64,000 bases of DNA from Acetobacterium woodii. Its GTDB lineage: Bacteria; Bacillota; Clostridia; Eubacteriales; Eubacteriaceae. The stretch covers positions 33,301-97,300 of the forward strand of contig JACQZP010000005.1 of the NCBI GenBank assembly GCA_016213825.1, in the 5' to 3' direction. A program made the translations under genes and the position numbers. Below, in pieces: positions 9,235 to 17,956 of the stretch (the stretch's first letter is position 1; each line of letters begins with the position of its first letter). The notes beneath the pieces were generated by a model. That model searched no databases. It was not told the DNA's origin and worked only from the letters and a program-made list of their open reading frames with translations.

Positions 9235-10779
9235 ATGCTTCAAAGATTGATGGACCGAATAGAAATGATGATAAGACAAATCAGACAGATAAAACCTGCT
9301 GCGATTTGGTCGGGTGTTCTTTCTGATATCAAGGACCGATGGTTGTATGCAACCATCGGTGGACTTATATTTTTAGCCTTTTTATTCTTTTTTGGAGGAT
9401 TGGTAAATACGGTTCCAATTGTAACATGTGTTGTGCTCATCATAACTGTGTTGATAATTTTGTTTACGGGAAAGAAGTTACAGCGAGACGCATTTATTAT
9501 TATTTTAAGCTTTGGCATCATTTTTTCCTTGATCACTCCAATTTTGGATACGCCTGATGAAACCGCTCATCTAGCTCGAGCAATGTACTTAGCAGAAGGC
9601 AAACTAACAGTCAGCAATCTTGATTCAGAGCTATCAATTAGCGAAGACTATAAATTATTAAAGGATCAATCTCAAAAAACAATCTTTGTGAATACCTTAA
9701 ACATACCGGACAGTGATGTTCAACAAAATGAGAGTAATGGATTAAAGGCAACCAATGCATATTCTTTTATTTCTTACATACCCCAGGCGTTTGGAATCGG
9801 ATTGGGGCGGCTCATTAATCTCAGTGTGCTGTGGTCATTTTATTTAGGAAGAATAACCAATGTTCTCTTTTATGGAATTATGGTGAGTATGGCAATCAGG
9901 TTAACACCGATGTTAAAAAAAGTGTTTTTTGTTGTGGGGACCATTCCCATGGCAATTTATATTGCGGCTTCTTATAACCAGGATGCATTTGGAATTGGCA
10001 TTATATTTGTAACATTTGCTTATTTTCTGTATTTATTGAATAAAGCAAATCATTCAATTGGTTTACTTGAAGTAGCAAGTTATACTGGATTATGCATGTT
10101 GATCACACTGACCAAGTTTCCGTTTGTTTTATTGATTCTGTTATTGGTATTCATTCCCAGAGATAAATATCAAAAGCGATGGATATACATGTCAGGGTTT
10201 TTAGCGATTGTATTGACTGCGATGTTTGCATTGGTTTGGATGAAATCATACTCGGCTATTCCACATCCTTTTTTACCGGCTGGTGTGAATATGAAAGAGC
10301 AGCTGAAGTTTTTTATTAGTGATCCGATACAAAATAGTCAGATTTTTGGGCACAATTTGATTGAAGGTGTCACAAATTATTTGATGCTTTTTAATTTTGG
10401 CTGGTTAACCTATGGTTCAAATGGAATTGGGCTATTGTATTTATTCTTTTTTGGGTCAATCTCAGTTTTCTATCCACGAGAGTTTGCTCAGAGTAAACTG
10501 GCTCGATTTGGTAGCTTAATCGTTATTTTAGGGATATATATGGCAATCGAATTGTCAATGTATTTAACTTGGACCCCGGTTGGTTCCTCCATCATAAACG
10601 GTGTTCAAGGGCGTTATTTTATTGGTTTTCTTCCAATAATACCTTTTTTGTTGAATATTGGCCCATCGTTTAAGCAGCTTAAACCGATTCAAATAAAACA
10701 ATATGATGTTATGACGACGATTGTTCCAATTTATTTTATTATTATCTCGCTTGCACTAACGATAAAACAATATTATTAA
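9235..10779 (+). CDS. DUF2142-type polytopic membrane protein, probable GT-C glycosyltransferase
   Basis: About 514 residues from ATG 9235, 8 bases after AAGAGG. GTG 9226 overlaps that box and is unlikely. About eleven hydrophobic helices are visible. The first extracytoplasmic loop holds LDTPDETAHLARAMYLAEG, which fits the DUF2142 family and the acidic loop of GT-C enzymes. DUF2142 members are thought to move sugars from polyprenyl-phosphate donors outside the membrane, but direct proof is scarce. It is the first of five proteins of this architecture in the cluster. Confidence 0.75.
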   Translation: MLQRLMDRIEMMIRQIRQIKPAAIWSGVLSDIKDRWLYATIGGLIFLAFLFFFGGLVNTVPIVTCVVLIITVLIILFTGKKLQRDAFIIILSFGIIFSLITPILDTPDETAHLARAMYLAEGKLTVSNLDSELSISEDYKLLKDQSQKTIFVNTLNIPDSDVQQNESNGLKATNAYSFISYIPQAFGIGLGRLINLSVLWSFYLGRITNVLFYGIMVSMAIRLTPMLKKVFFVVGTIPMAIYIAASYNQDAFGIGIIFVTFAYFLYLLNKANHSIGLLEVASYTGLCMLITLTKFPFVLLILLLVFIPRDKYQKRWIYMSGFLAIVLTAMFALVWMKSYSAIPHPFLPAGVNMKEQLKFFISDPIQNSQIFGHNLIEGVTNYLMLFNFGWLTYGSNGIGLLYLFFFGSISVFYPREFAQSKLARFGSLIVILGIYMAIELSMYLTWTPVGSSIINGVQGRYFIGFLPIIPFLLNIGPSFKQLKPIQIKQYDVMTTIVPIYFIIISLALTIKQYY

Positions 10780-10859
10780 TAAGCGCTAAAATATAATCAA
10801 GTCAGGAATACAAAGCGTCATATTTATATTGAAAAACTATTTTAGATGGGAGATTTTGC

Positions 10860-13019
10860 ATGATTAAACTTGAAAATAAGAAAATTATGATTCTAATAAG
10901 TCTCCTGTTACTCGTTTTGTTACCAGTTTTAATGGAATTATATTTTCTTATTATAGAAATGGCTATTTCACCTTATGAAATTCTCGATCAAAACTTCTTT
11001 TATCATTTTTTATTGGCCATAAAATGGAAACGTATCTTCTTAATTGGATCATTGACAATGATAACAATAATTACCTTGAATTGTTTTGATCGTAATAAGG
11101 TGTTCCACTATTTGTATCAGTATCGTTATGCTATTAGTGGTGTTATATTTCTGCTATTAGTATTGGCGGGAATTCATGGTTCATCAATCCAATATTGGCA
11201 ATATGTTTTTGAAGGGACGGAGAAATACAATCCCCTAATTGGAATATTTCGAAGTGTGCGAAGTGATGAGTGGGCAGTCAATACACCAATGATGTTATCA
11301 CAATATTTCAATCACTCCGGAGCGTTCCCTTATTTTAGTGAAACAATGCGTGGCGCTTTAACAGATGCATTTATTGTGTATGGACAACCGGTTAAAAATA
11401 TCGCGGTGATTTTCAGACCCTTTCATTGGGGTTATTTGTTGCTTTCACCTGAAAATGGTCTTTCTTTTTTTTGGATGGGTCGAGTTATTGGGCTGTTCTT
11501 GGTATCTTTTGAATTTGCCATGATCTTGTGCAAAAGAAACAAACTATTAGCGACAAGCTACGCTGTTTTAATAACTTGGGCACCAATCGTTCAATGGTGG
11601 TTTGCGGTAAATAGCTTGGTCGAGATGCTTATCTTTGGACAATTGTTGATTGTAATGGTGTACTTGTATATCAATACAGATAATTATTATTTTCGAAGCT
11701 TATTTGCTGTTATTATGTTAATTTGTACTGGTGGTTATATTCTTGCCCTTTATCCGGCATGGCAGATTCCGCTTTTTTATGTTTTTTTATCATTATTGAT
11801 TGGGCTTTGCTATGAAAATCGCCAAAAAATAGTTTGGCGAAAAAAAGACACAGTCATTTTTCTTTGTATTATTATAGCTTTAGGATGCGCAATGGGATAC
11901 ATTTTTTCGCTATCCTATGATACAATTCTTTCAGTAATAGGTACCGTTTATCCCGGGGATCGCTTTGAAACCGGCGGTGGACAATTTAATCGTTTTTTTC
12001 TGTATCTCGGAAATATTTTTTTTGGGACATCCCGGGAATTACCTTATGCTAATGTTTGTGAACTATCGGCGTTTTATGATTTTTTCCCGATGGGCATACT
12101 ACTGGCATTATGGGTATATTTCAAAGAGAAAAAAAGAGATGTTTATTTAACCCTGTTTTTTATTAGTTTTATTATTCTTTCTGGTTATTGTTTGGTGCAA
12201 TGGCCAGATTGGTTGGCAAAGATAAGTTTACTGAGTCATGCCCAGCCTGCACGGGTTTTTCTGGCAGTTGGATTAATCAATATTCTATTGCTGATACGAT
12301 CATTGACATTGGTTGAAACTGAATTTCCCCAATGGTTAAAGCTGATTGTGTCGTTAATTTTAGGATGTGCGATGACTGGGGTGTCAATGAGCATTTATGA
12401 AGGTTATATTGATACCAAAATGGGCTTGTTAATTATTCCTCTAATCAGTAGCGTGTTTTATATTCTATTGAGTTGGAAAAAGCTTTGTGCTCAAAAGGCG
12501 TTTTTGGGCGTAACAATCGGAATTATGTTTGTTGCGGGAATGTTTGTGAATCCTGTTGTTCAAGGCCTTGATGTTATTTATAATCAAGATATCATAAAAA
12601 AGATTGATGAAGTCAGTGAAAATGACAACGGCTTGTGGATTGTAGATTCAGGCAAAGAAATGGGTTATCCCTCAACCAACATACCAATTATGGTAGGAGC
12701 ACCAACGATTAACTCAACAAATGTTTATCCGAACTTGGAACGGTGGTATTTAGTGGATCCTGAGCGGTCGAATGAAGATATTTATAACCGTTATGCGCAT
12801 ATAACGGTTAACTTGATTGGCGACAATGAAAAAACAAATTTTGTTTTAAATTCGGCTGATCTCTTTACCGTAAATCTTCGCACATCAGATTTGAAAATAC
12901 TGGAGGTGAGATATGTTTTATCGAAACGTAATTTAATAGGTCTATCAAATGAAAAAGTAAAATTCAACCCATTAACAAGTGGTAATGGGTTTACGATATA
13001 TAGGTTAGAATATAATTAG
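10860..13019 (+). CDS. Large polytopic membrane protein, GT-C-like, unknown function
   Basis: 719 residues, start preceded by GGGAG. There are about 14 hydrophobic helices, and a soluble C-terminal domain of about 150 residues (from DVIYNQDIIKKIDEV onward) expected outside the cell. The first large outer loop has RSDEWAVNTPMMLSQ, an acidic pair where GT-C enzymes hold their catalytic Asp/Glu. GT-C with a C-terminal extracytoplasmic domain (compare the YfhO type) is the closest architecture I can name. The assignment is by topology and the acidic loop only. It sits 80 bases after the DUF2142 gene and 18 bases before a polyprenyl-P glycosyltransferase that could make its donor. Confidence 0.6.
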   Translation: MIKLENKKIMILISLLLLVLLPVLMELYFLIIEMAISPYEILDQNFFYHFLLAIKWKRIFLIGSLTMITIITLNCFDRNKVFHYLYQYRYAISGVIFLLLVLAGIHGSSIQYWQYVFEGTEKYNPLIGIFRSVRSDEWAVNTPMMLSQYFNHSGAFPYFSETMRGALTDAFIVYGQPVKNIAVIFRPFHWGYLLLSPENGLSFFWMGRVIGLFLVSFEFAMILCKRNKLLATSYAVLITWAPIVQWWFAVNSLVEMLIFGQLLIVMVYLYINTDNYYFRSLFAVIMLICTGGYILALYPAWQIPLFYVFLSLLIGLCYENRQKIVWRKKDTVIFLCIIIALGCAMGYIFSLSYDTILSVIGTVYPGDRFETGGGQFNRFFLYLGNIFFGTSRELPYANVCELSAFYDFFPMGILLALWVYFKEKKRDVYLTLFFISFIILSGYCLVQWPDWLAKISLLSHAQPARVFLAVGLINILLLIRSLTLVETEFPQWLKLIVSLILGCAMTGVSMSIYEGYIDTKMGLLIIPLISSVFYILLSWKKLCAQKAFLGVTIGIMFVAGMFVNPVVQGLDVIYNQDIIKKIDEVSENDNGLWIVDSGKEMGYPSTNIPIMVGAPTINSTNVYPNLERWYLVDPERSNEDIYNRYAHITVNLIGDNEKTNFVLNSADLFTVNLRTSDLKILEVRYVLSKRNLIGLSNEKVKFNPLTSGNGFTIYRLEYN

Positions 13020-13037
13020 AATTGAAAGGTATTTAAT

Positions 13038-13988
13038 ATGGAAAAAATACAAAAAACTGCGATACTCATCCCTTGTTATAATGAGTCCAAAACGATAGAG
13101 AAGGTCATTAGAGATCACCAGGCGGTAATGCCGCATGCAGATATATATGTTTATGATAATAACTCGTCAGATGGAACAGATGAAATAGCCCGAAAAGCTG
13201 GAGCAATCGTCAGATACGAATATCGACAGGGAAAAGGCAATGTTGTCAGAGCAATGTTTAGAGATATTGATGCAGATTGTTACATTATGACTGATGGGGA
13301 TGATACTTACCCGGCTGAATTTGCATTGGAATTAGAAAAACAAATTCTTGAAAACAGAGCAGATATGGTTATCGGTGATCGTTTGTCATCTACCTACTTC
13401 ACTGAAAATAAGCGACCATTTCATAATATCGGAAATGTTTTGGTCAGAAAACTCATTAACATTTTATTTAAAGCTGAAGTTAAAGATATCATGACAGGAT
13501 CCCGGGGCTTTACAAAGGAATTCATTAAATCTTTTCCGGTGACTTCGAAGGGATTTGAAATAGAAACTGAAATGACGATTTTTGCATTGGATAATAATTT
13601 TAAAATTGTTGAAGTTGAGATTGATTATCGTGATCGGCCAGAAGGCAGCGAATCCAAACTAAATACATATACGGATGGTTATAAAGTTTTAAGAACCATT
13701 GGAACCTTATTCAGAGATACAAAACCCTATTCATTTTTTTCGATCATTTCATTGATATTATTTATTATTGGTGGGGCGTTTTTTATCCCGATTTTGATGA
13801 ATTATTTAGATACCGGAACAGTTGCAAAATATCCTACTTTGATTGTTATTACGGCGTTGTGGATTATCGCAATTATCGGTTTTTTCAGTGGAGTAATATT
13901 AGAAGTGCTTAAAAAACAACATCGCCATAATTTTGAGCGATACTTAAATATGCTGAATGAAATTTGGAATCAAGATAAAACTAAATAA
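13038..13988 (+). CDS. DPM/ArnC-like polyprenyl-phosphate glycosyltransferase (GT2) with two C-terminal membrane helices
   Basis: 316 residues. The N-terminal GT-A domain has AILIPCYNESKTIEKVI, YVYDNNSSDGT, RQGKGNVVRAMF and MTDGDDTYPAE (Asp-rich metal and donor site), then GSRGFTKEF and a DRPEGSESKLNTYTDG segment characteristic of dolichyl/undecaprenyl-phosphate mannosyl- or glucosyl-transferases. Two membrane helices (about 233-256 and 268-292) and a basic tail follow. It should make undecaprenyl-P-sugar on the inner face as donor for the surrounding GT-C-like proteins. It lies 18 bases after one of them and 20 bases before the next, so it is very likely co-transcribed with both. Confidence 0.88.
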   Translation: MEKIQKTAILIPCYNESKTIEKVIRDHQAVMPHADIYVYDNNSSDGTDEIARKAGAIVRYEYRQGKGNVVRAMFRDIDADCYIMTDGDDTYPAEFALELEKQILENRADMVIGDRLSSTYFTENKRPFHNIGNVLVRKLINILFKAEVKDIMTGSRGFTKEFIKSFPVTSKGFEIETEMTIFALDNNFKIVEVEIDYRDRPEGSESKLNTYTDGYKVLRTIGTLFRDTKPYSFFSIISLILFIIGGAFFIPILMNYLDTGTVAKYPTLIVITALWIIAIIGFFSGVILEVLKKQHRHNFERYLNMLNEIWNQDKTK

Positions 13989-14008
13989 AAAGGAATCGAG
14001 GTGAGTTA

Positions 14009-15739
14009 ATGGGTGCTTTAGCATTACGATCAAAAAACAGCAAATTAGTGTACTTTATTAAAGAAAATCAATTGATATTATTTATGATTATAGCAATAAT
14101 TGCAAAACAATTATTACTGACAGGGCTTCCTATATTTGCATACCCTGGAGCGGGACATGACGACCGCATGATGGTAAATATGGCAGATTCCTTGATAAAA
14201 GGACAATGGTTGGGGAGCTACACAGAATTAACTTTGGTAAAAGGCGTTTTTTTCCCACTTTTTCTTGCAATTAATGCTCTTTTTGGAATCCCATATTCCA
14301 TCGCAGTTCCAGGATTTTATGCGTTAGGATGCGTTGTTTTTGTGATGGGCGTAAAAAAATTATTCAAAAATGAATTACCTTTATATATTATCTTTTTTGT
14401 TTTAATATTCAATCCGATTTCATTTGCAAATGAAACTTTTGTTAGAGTGTATCGAAATAGTCTTGTCGCTGCTCAAGTTCTAATGATTAGCGGTTGTATG
14501 TTTGCAGTCTATCTTAATCGATTTGAAAAGAAGTGGATGCTTGCAGGATGGGCGATCGGAGGAGGACTGGGCCTTGCCTCTTTGTGGCATTCAAGAGAAG
14601 ATGGAATATGGGTTATTCCATTAGTGCTAGGCGTTATTATAATTACTTGGCTGACGATTTTTCTAAAAAAAGAACTCCAATCGAAAGAGAAAATCAAAAG
14701 ATCTTTAATTGTCGTGAGTCCCATTGCCATACTTTTAGTAACGACGATAATTATATCGAGTATTAATTATGCTTACTATGGGGTATACACGACCAACGAA
14801 TTGAATGACAGCAATTATACAAAGACAATTAAATTAATCTACTCGGTTCAAGCAAGTGAAGATATCCATAATGTTTCTGTTCCGTTGAGTTCAATGGAAA
14901 AAATATATCAAGTTTCACCTACGTTAAGCGGCATTAGTGATGAAATAGCATCAAGTATGGATCATTGGTCCTGGTATGCTAAAGATATTGAAAAGAGAGA
15001 AGTCGAAGATGGTTGGTTTTTTTGGAGCTTGAGGGAGGCCGTTGCAAATAGTGGCTATTATCAGAATGCCCAAATGGCTAATAATTTTTATGCACAAGTA
15101 AACAGCGAGCTTGAAGGTGCTTTTGAAAGTGGAAAACTAAAAAAAAGAAATACAATGCCTTCGGCATTAATGTCGCCTTGGCGCAATAACTACTGGGGAG
15201 AATTACCACAGGCCTTTTTAGTGACAATCCATTATGTTGCAGGCTTTGAGTCGCTTAAAACTAGTGTTTTAGAAAGTATCGATGATGGACGCAACGGTAT
15301 TCGACTTTTTGAAAGAGTAACGAATAATCTGGCACAATATCCAGGAGAAACAACAAAATGGAATGATCAGGTACGCATTCAAATATTAAATGGCATACAA
15401 AGTATTTATCAACTTTGTGGAGTTCTTGTTTTTTTGCTGAGTGGAATAGCCTATGGTTGTATCACTGTTCTGATGTTGATAAAAAAATGGCGAAAGAAAT
15501 ACAATCTACTTGATTTTTGGTTGGTTTTGTCTGGATTATTATTTAGCGCGTTTGTACTTGCCATCGGCGTTGCCTATACTGAAATATCAGCCTATACAGC
15601 CATTTCTTACTGGTATTTAGCGGGAGCATACCCATTAATTGTCGCTTTCAATGCAATTTCATTATATAAAATCATCGAAATTATCTATGATACTAGATTG
15701 AGTAAAAGACTTAATGCGACAGAAAAAAGTACTCATTAA
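14009..15739 (+). CDS. Polytopic membrane protein, GT-C-like, unknown function
   Basis: 576 residues with about nine to ten hydrophobic helices and a large polar loop (about residues 255-460). The first outer loop has PGAGHDDRMMVNMADSLIKG followed by WLGSYTELTLVKG, the acidic pair and arrangement of GT-C glycosyltransferases. GAGGTGAG lies upstream of the ATG. It probably uses a polyprenyl-P-sugar on the outside, but the substrate is unknown. A terminator overlaps its last codons, which separates it from the next genes. Confidence 0.6.
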   Translation: MGALALRSKNSKLVYFIKENQLILFMIIAIIAKQLLLTGLPIFAYPGAGHDDRMMVNMADSLIKGQWLGSYTELTLVKGVFFPLFLAINALFGIPYSIAVPGFYALGCVVFVMGVKKLFKNELPLYIIFFVLIFNPISFANETFVRVYRNSLVAAQVLMISGCMFAVYLNRFEKKWMLAGWAIGGGLGLASLWHSREDGIWVIPLVLGVIIITWLTIFLKKELQSKEKIKRSLIVVSPIAILLVTTIIISSINYAYYGVYTTNELNDSNYTKTIKLIYSVQASEDIHNVSVPLSSMEKIYQVSPTLSGISDEIASSMDHWSWYAKDIEKREVEDGWFFWSLREAVANSGYYQNAQMANNFYAQVNSELEGAFESGKLKKRNTMPSALMSPWRNNYWGELPQAFLVTIHYVAGFESLKTSVLESIDDGRNGIRLFERVTNNLAQYPGETTKWNDQVRIQILNGIQSIYQLCGVLVFLLSGIAYGCITVLMLIKKWRKKYNLLDFWLVLSGLLFSAFVLAIGVAYTEISAYTAISYWYLAGAYPLIVAFNAISLYKIIEIIYDTRLSKRLNATEKSTH

Positions 15740-15761
15740 AAATAAAATGAGTGCTTTTTAT
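15724..15761 (+). terminator. Intrinsic terminator overlapping the stop codon of the preceding gene
   Basis: AAAAAGTACTCAT (15724-15736) pairs with ATGAGTGCTTTTT (15747-15759) with one G-T pair and a 10-base A-rich loop. The right arm ends in a T run. Confidence 0.75.
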
Positions 15762-15801
15762 ATGTAATTTTTATAGAAAAATAACTCGAATTGAGGGAAC
15801 A

Positions 15802-16140
15802 ATGAAATTAAAAAACTATTTATTCTTACACGCAAGTTTATTACTCTATTCGATTGGAGGGATTTTTGCAAAAATAGCCAGTTCAAAGGCTTTTCTATCC
15901 TTTGATTTCATCCTATATTATGGATTGTTTCTATGTGTATTGTTTGTTTACGCGATACTCTGGCAACAAATATTGAAACGGTTCCCCTTAACAGTTGCTT
16001 TTGCGAACAAAGCAATTACCATTCTATGGGGAATTGTCTGGGGTTATTTGTTTTTTGGAGAAACCCTACGGTGGGGTATGCTTTTGGGCTCAATCATTAT
16101 TGTTTCAGGAATATATTTGGTGGTAAGTGATGATAAATAA
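15802..16140 (+). CDS. EmrE-like small membrane protein, half-transporter A (putative lipid-sugar flippase subunit)
   Basis: 112 residues from ATG 15802 with GAGGGA upstream. The upstream in-frame ATG at 15751 lies inside the terminator and has no ribosome site. Four hydrophobic helices with the EamA/SMR pattern are seen (SLLLYSIGGIFAKIAS, YYGLFLCVLFVYAIL, TVAFANKAITILWGIVWGYLFFGE, WGMLLGSIIIVSGIYLV). Paired small proteins of this kind include ArnE/ArnF, which flip an undecaprenyl-P-aminoarabinose, and multidrug SMR pairs. Because the partner gene overlaps it and a DPM-like enzyme is nearby, flipping of a polyprenyl-P-sugar is the best inference. Confidence 0.7.
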   Translation: MKLKNYLFLHASLLLYSIGGIFAKIASSKAFLSFDFILYYGLFLCVLFVYAILWQQILKRFPLTVAFANKAITILWGIVWGYLFFGETLRWGMLLGSIIIVSGIYLVVSDDK

Positions 16141-16480
16141 TGAATGGTTTTACTATGTCTTATATCTATTTTCTGTTTTAGTGGCGTCTCTTTCTCAGGT
16201 TATTTTAAAGAAGAGTGCCATGATTCACTATGAAACCCGATTAAAAGAATATTTAAATCCTTATGTAATTGGGGCATATTTCTTTTTCTTTGGCTCTTCG
16301 CTTTTAACGACCTTCGCCTATCGCGGTGTCCCATTGACGATCGGACCGGTGTTGGAATCCACAGGCTATATTTATGTTGGAATCTTGGGGATGCTTATTT
16401 TGAAAGAGAAATTAAGCCGGCGTAAGATTATTGGAAACCTATTAATTGTCGGTGGTATATTTGTTTATGCTTTTATTTAA
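16130..16480 (+). CDS. EmrE-like small membrane protein, half-transporter B (putative lipid-sugar flippase subunit)
   Basis: 116 residues from ATG 16130; a GTG at 16127 is also possible. Its start overlaps the end of the previous gene by 11 bases, so translation is probably coupled. Four hydrophobic helices are present, including LYLFSVLVASLSQVILKKSA and VPLTIGPVLESTGYIYVGILGMLILKEKLSRRK, the classic SMR/EamA end helix with a conserved Glu before the lysine-rich turn. It should form a heterodimer with the upstream protein. A multidrug SMR role is possible, but the surrounding glycan genes favour lipid-sugar translocation. Confidence 0.7.
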   Translation: MINNEWFYYVLYLFSVLVASLSQVILKKSAMIHYETRLKEYLNPYVIGAYFFFFGSSLLTTFAYRGVPLTIGPVLESTGYIYVGILGMLILKEKLSRRKIIGNLLIVGGIFVYAFI

Positions 16481-16491
16481 GCAAATAAGAG

Positions 16492-16519
16492 TAGAATGAT
16501 TAGCAGTATTCTATTTTAA
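16492..16519 (+). terminator. Weak terminator-like hairpin
   Basis: TAGAAT and ATTCTA form a 6-bp stem around a 10-base loop, followed by TTTT. It is short, so read-through is likely. Confidence 0.35.
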
Positions 16520-16561
16520 AAATTGGATACTTAATTTTAAGAGGGTAGTGTGTGATTAAAG

Positions 16562-17944
16562 ATGGATAATGACCATTTTATTAGGAAAAGTTCAAATCAA
16601 TTGCTTGAGAATTTGTTTAAATCGAAGAGAACAAATCAAATTCTTTTTTTGGCAGTGTTGGTGTTAACATTTTTATATATGTTGTTTTTAAATCTGAAAA
16701 CGCCACTTATTGCAGATGATTTTGTGTATACATTTATCTTTGGTACTTCGACGCCAGTAACGAGCATCAGCGATATCATTACTTCTCAAACCACCTACTA
16801 TCTGAGCTGGGGTGGTCGCGTCATAGCTGAAACACTCACTCAGATGTTTATGTTCTTAGGAAAAGATAGCTTCAATATTGCCAATAGTGTTTGTTATATT
16901 GTTTTTTGTCTGGCGGTGTATTTTTTGGCAGTTGGGCGAAAAATTCGTTTTGAATTATTATTATTAACAACCATTTTGATTTGGTTTTTCACCCCAATGT
17001 TTGGCCAGACCGTTATGTGGTTAACCGGTTCTTGCAATTATTTATGGTGTGGAACAATCATTTTATTGGCGCTCTTGCCGTTTCGACTGTACGAAGAAAA
17101 ACAAACAAAAATGCTAAAGAGTATTTGGTTTGCAATAATGATGGCGCCCTTATTTTTTCTAAGCGGTATCACTAATGAGAACACGGCAGGAGCGATGATC
17201 TTAATTATGCTCATGTTTTGTTTAGTTTACTATAAACGAAAAATTGATATTCCAGCATTTGCATTTACTGGCTTGTTTTTCTCAATCTGTGGCTTCCTCT
17301 GCATGATTTTTGCACCGGGAAATGGACTGCGGGCGACCAATGAATCGGCTGTTTCAGAAGTAACCATGATGGTGGGATCAAATCCGATTATTACCCGGCT
17401 TTCATATTTTGCCTATAATCTTTATGCGCTGATGCCGTTGGTTCTTTTAGCTGCTGTCGTATTTGTGTTGTTAAAAAATGAAAAAACACAAAAAGAAATG
17501 GTCGTCTTTGGAATTTTTGTGCTGGCAGCAGTGGCAGCCATGTTTGTCATGCTGGCGCCTCCTAAATTTCCGCCTCGCGCGATGTTTGGTTTGGCAGCGT
17601 TTCTAATCATTGCGGTCGTTTATGCGTCAAGTCAGTTGGAATTAAATCCGAAACGGATTAGAAAATTTATTTTAATACCAGGATGTTGTCTGCTTGTATT
17701 TTATGTGATGTCATTGGGATATGTAGGCGTTGACGCCATGACAGTCAACAAACAATATCTGGCTCGCGTTCAAATGATTCAAGAACAGAAAAGTGAAGCG
17801 CTCATCCAGGTACCCGAGATTGTTCCTTTGTCCAGTCATAATGGTATGTATGGATTGAAGGATGTGCAAATGGATCCAAATCATTGGGTAAACCGAGCCT
17901 TAGCAGATTATTTCGGGGTTCCTAATATCGTCTTGAAACCTTAG
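16562..17944 (+). CDS. DUF6056-like polytopic membrane protein, GT-C-like
   Basis: 460 residues with about ten to eleven helices. The first outer loop has PLIADDFVYTFIFG and then YYLSWGGRVIAETL, the pattern I associate with the DUF6056 family of Firmicute membrane proteins found in polysaccharide clusters. WLTGSCNYLWCGTII is a second family motif. The nearest ribosome site (AGAGGGT) lies about 15 bases upstream, longer than usual. Function is unknown; the acidic loop fits a GT-C glycosyltransferase. The next gene is a paralogue. Confidence 0.65.
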   Translation: MDNDHFIRKSSNQLLENLFKSKRTNQILFLAVLVLTFLYMLFLNLKTPLIADDFVYTFIFGTSTPVTSISDIITSQTTYYLSWGGRVIAETLTQMFMFLGKDSFNIANSVCYIVFCLAVYFLAVGRKIRFELLLLTTILIWFFTPMFGQTVMWLTGSCNYLWCGTIILLALLPFRLYEEKQTKMLKSIWFAIMMAPLFFLSGITNENTAGAMILIMLMFCLVYYKRKIDIPAFAFTGLFFSICGFLCMIFAPGNGLRATNESAVSEVTMMVGSNPIITRLSYFAYNLYALMPLVLLAAVVFVLLKNEKTQKEMVVFGIFVLAAVAAMFVMLAPPKFPPRAMFGLAAFLIIAVVYASSQLELNPKRIRKFILIPGCCLLVFYVMSLGYVGVDAMTVNKQYLARVQMIQEQKSEALIQVPEIVPLSSHNGMYGLKDVQMDPNHWVNRALADYFGVPNIVLKP

Positions 17945-17956
17945 TGTGGAGGGAAT

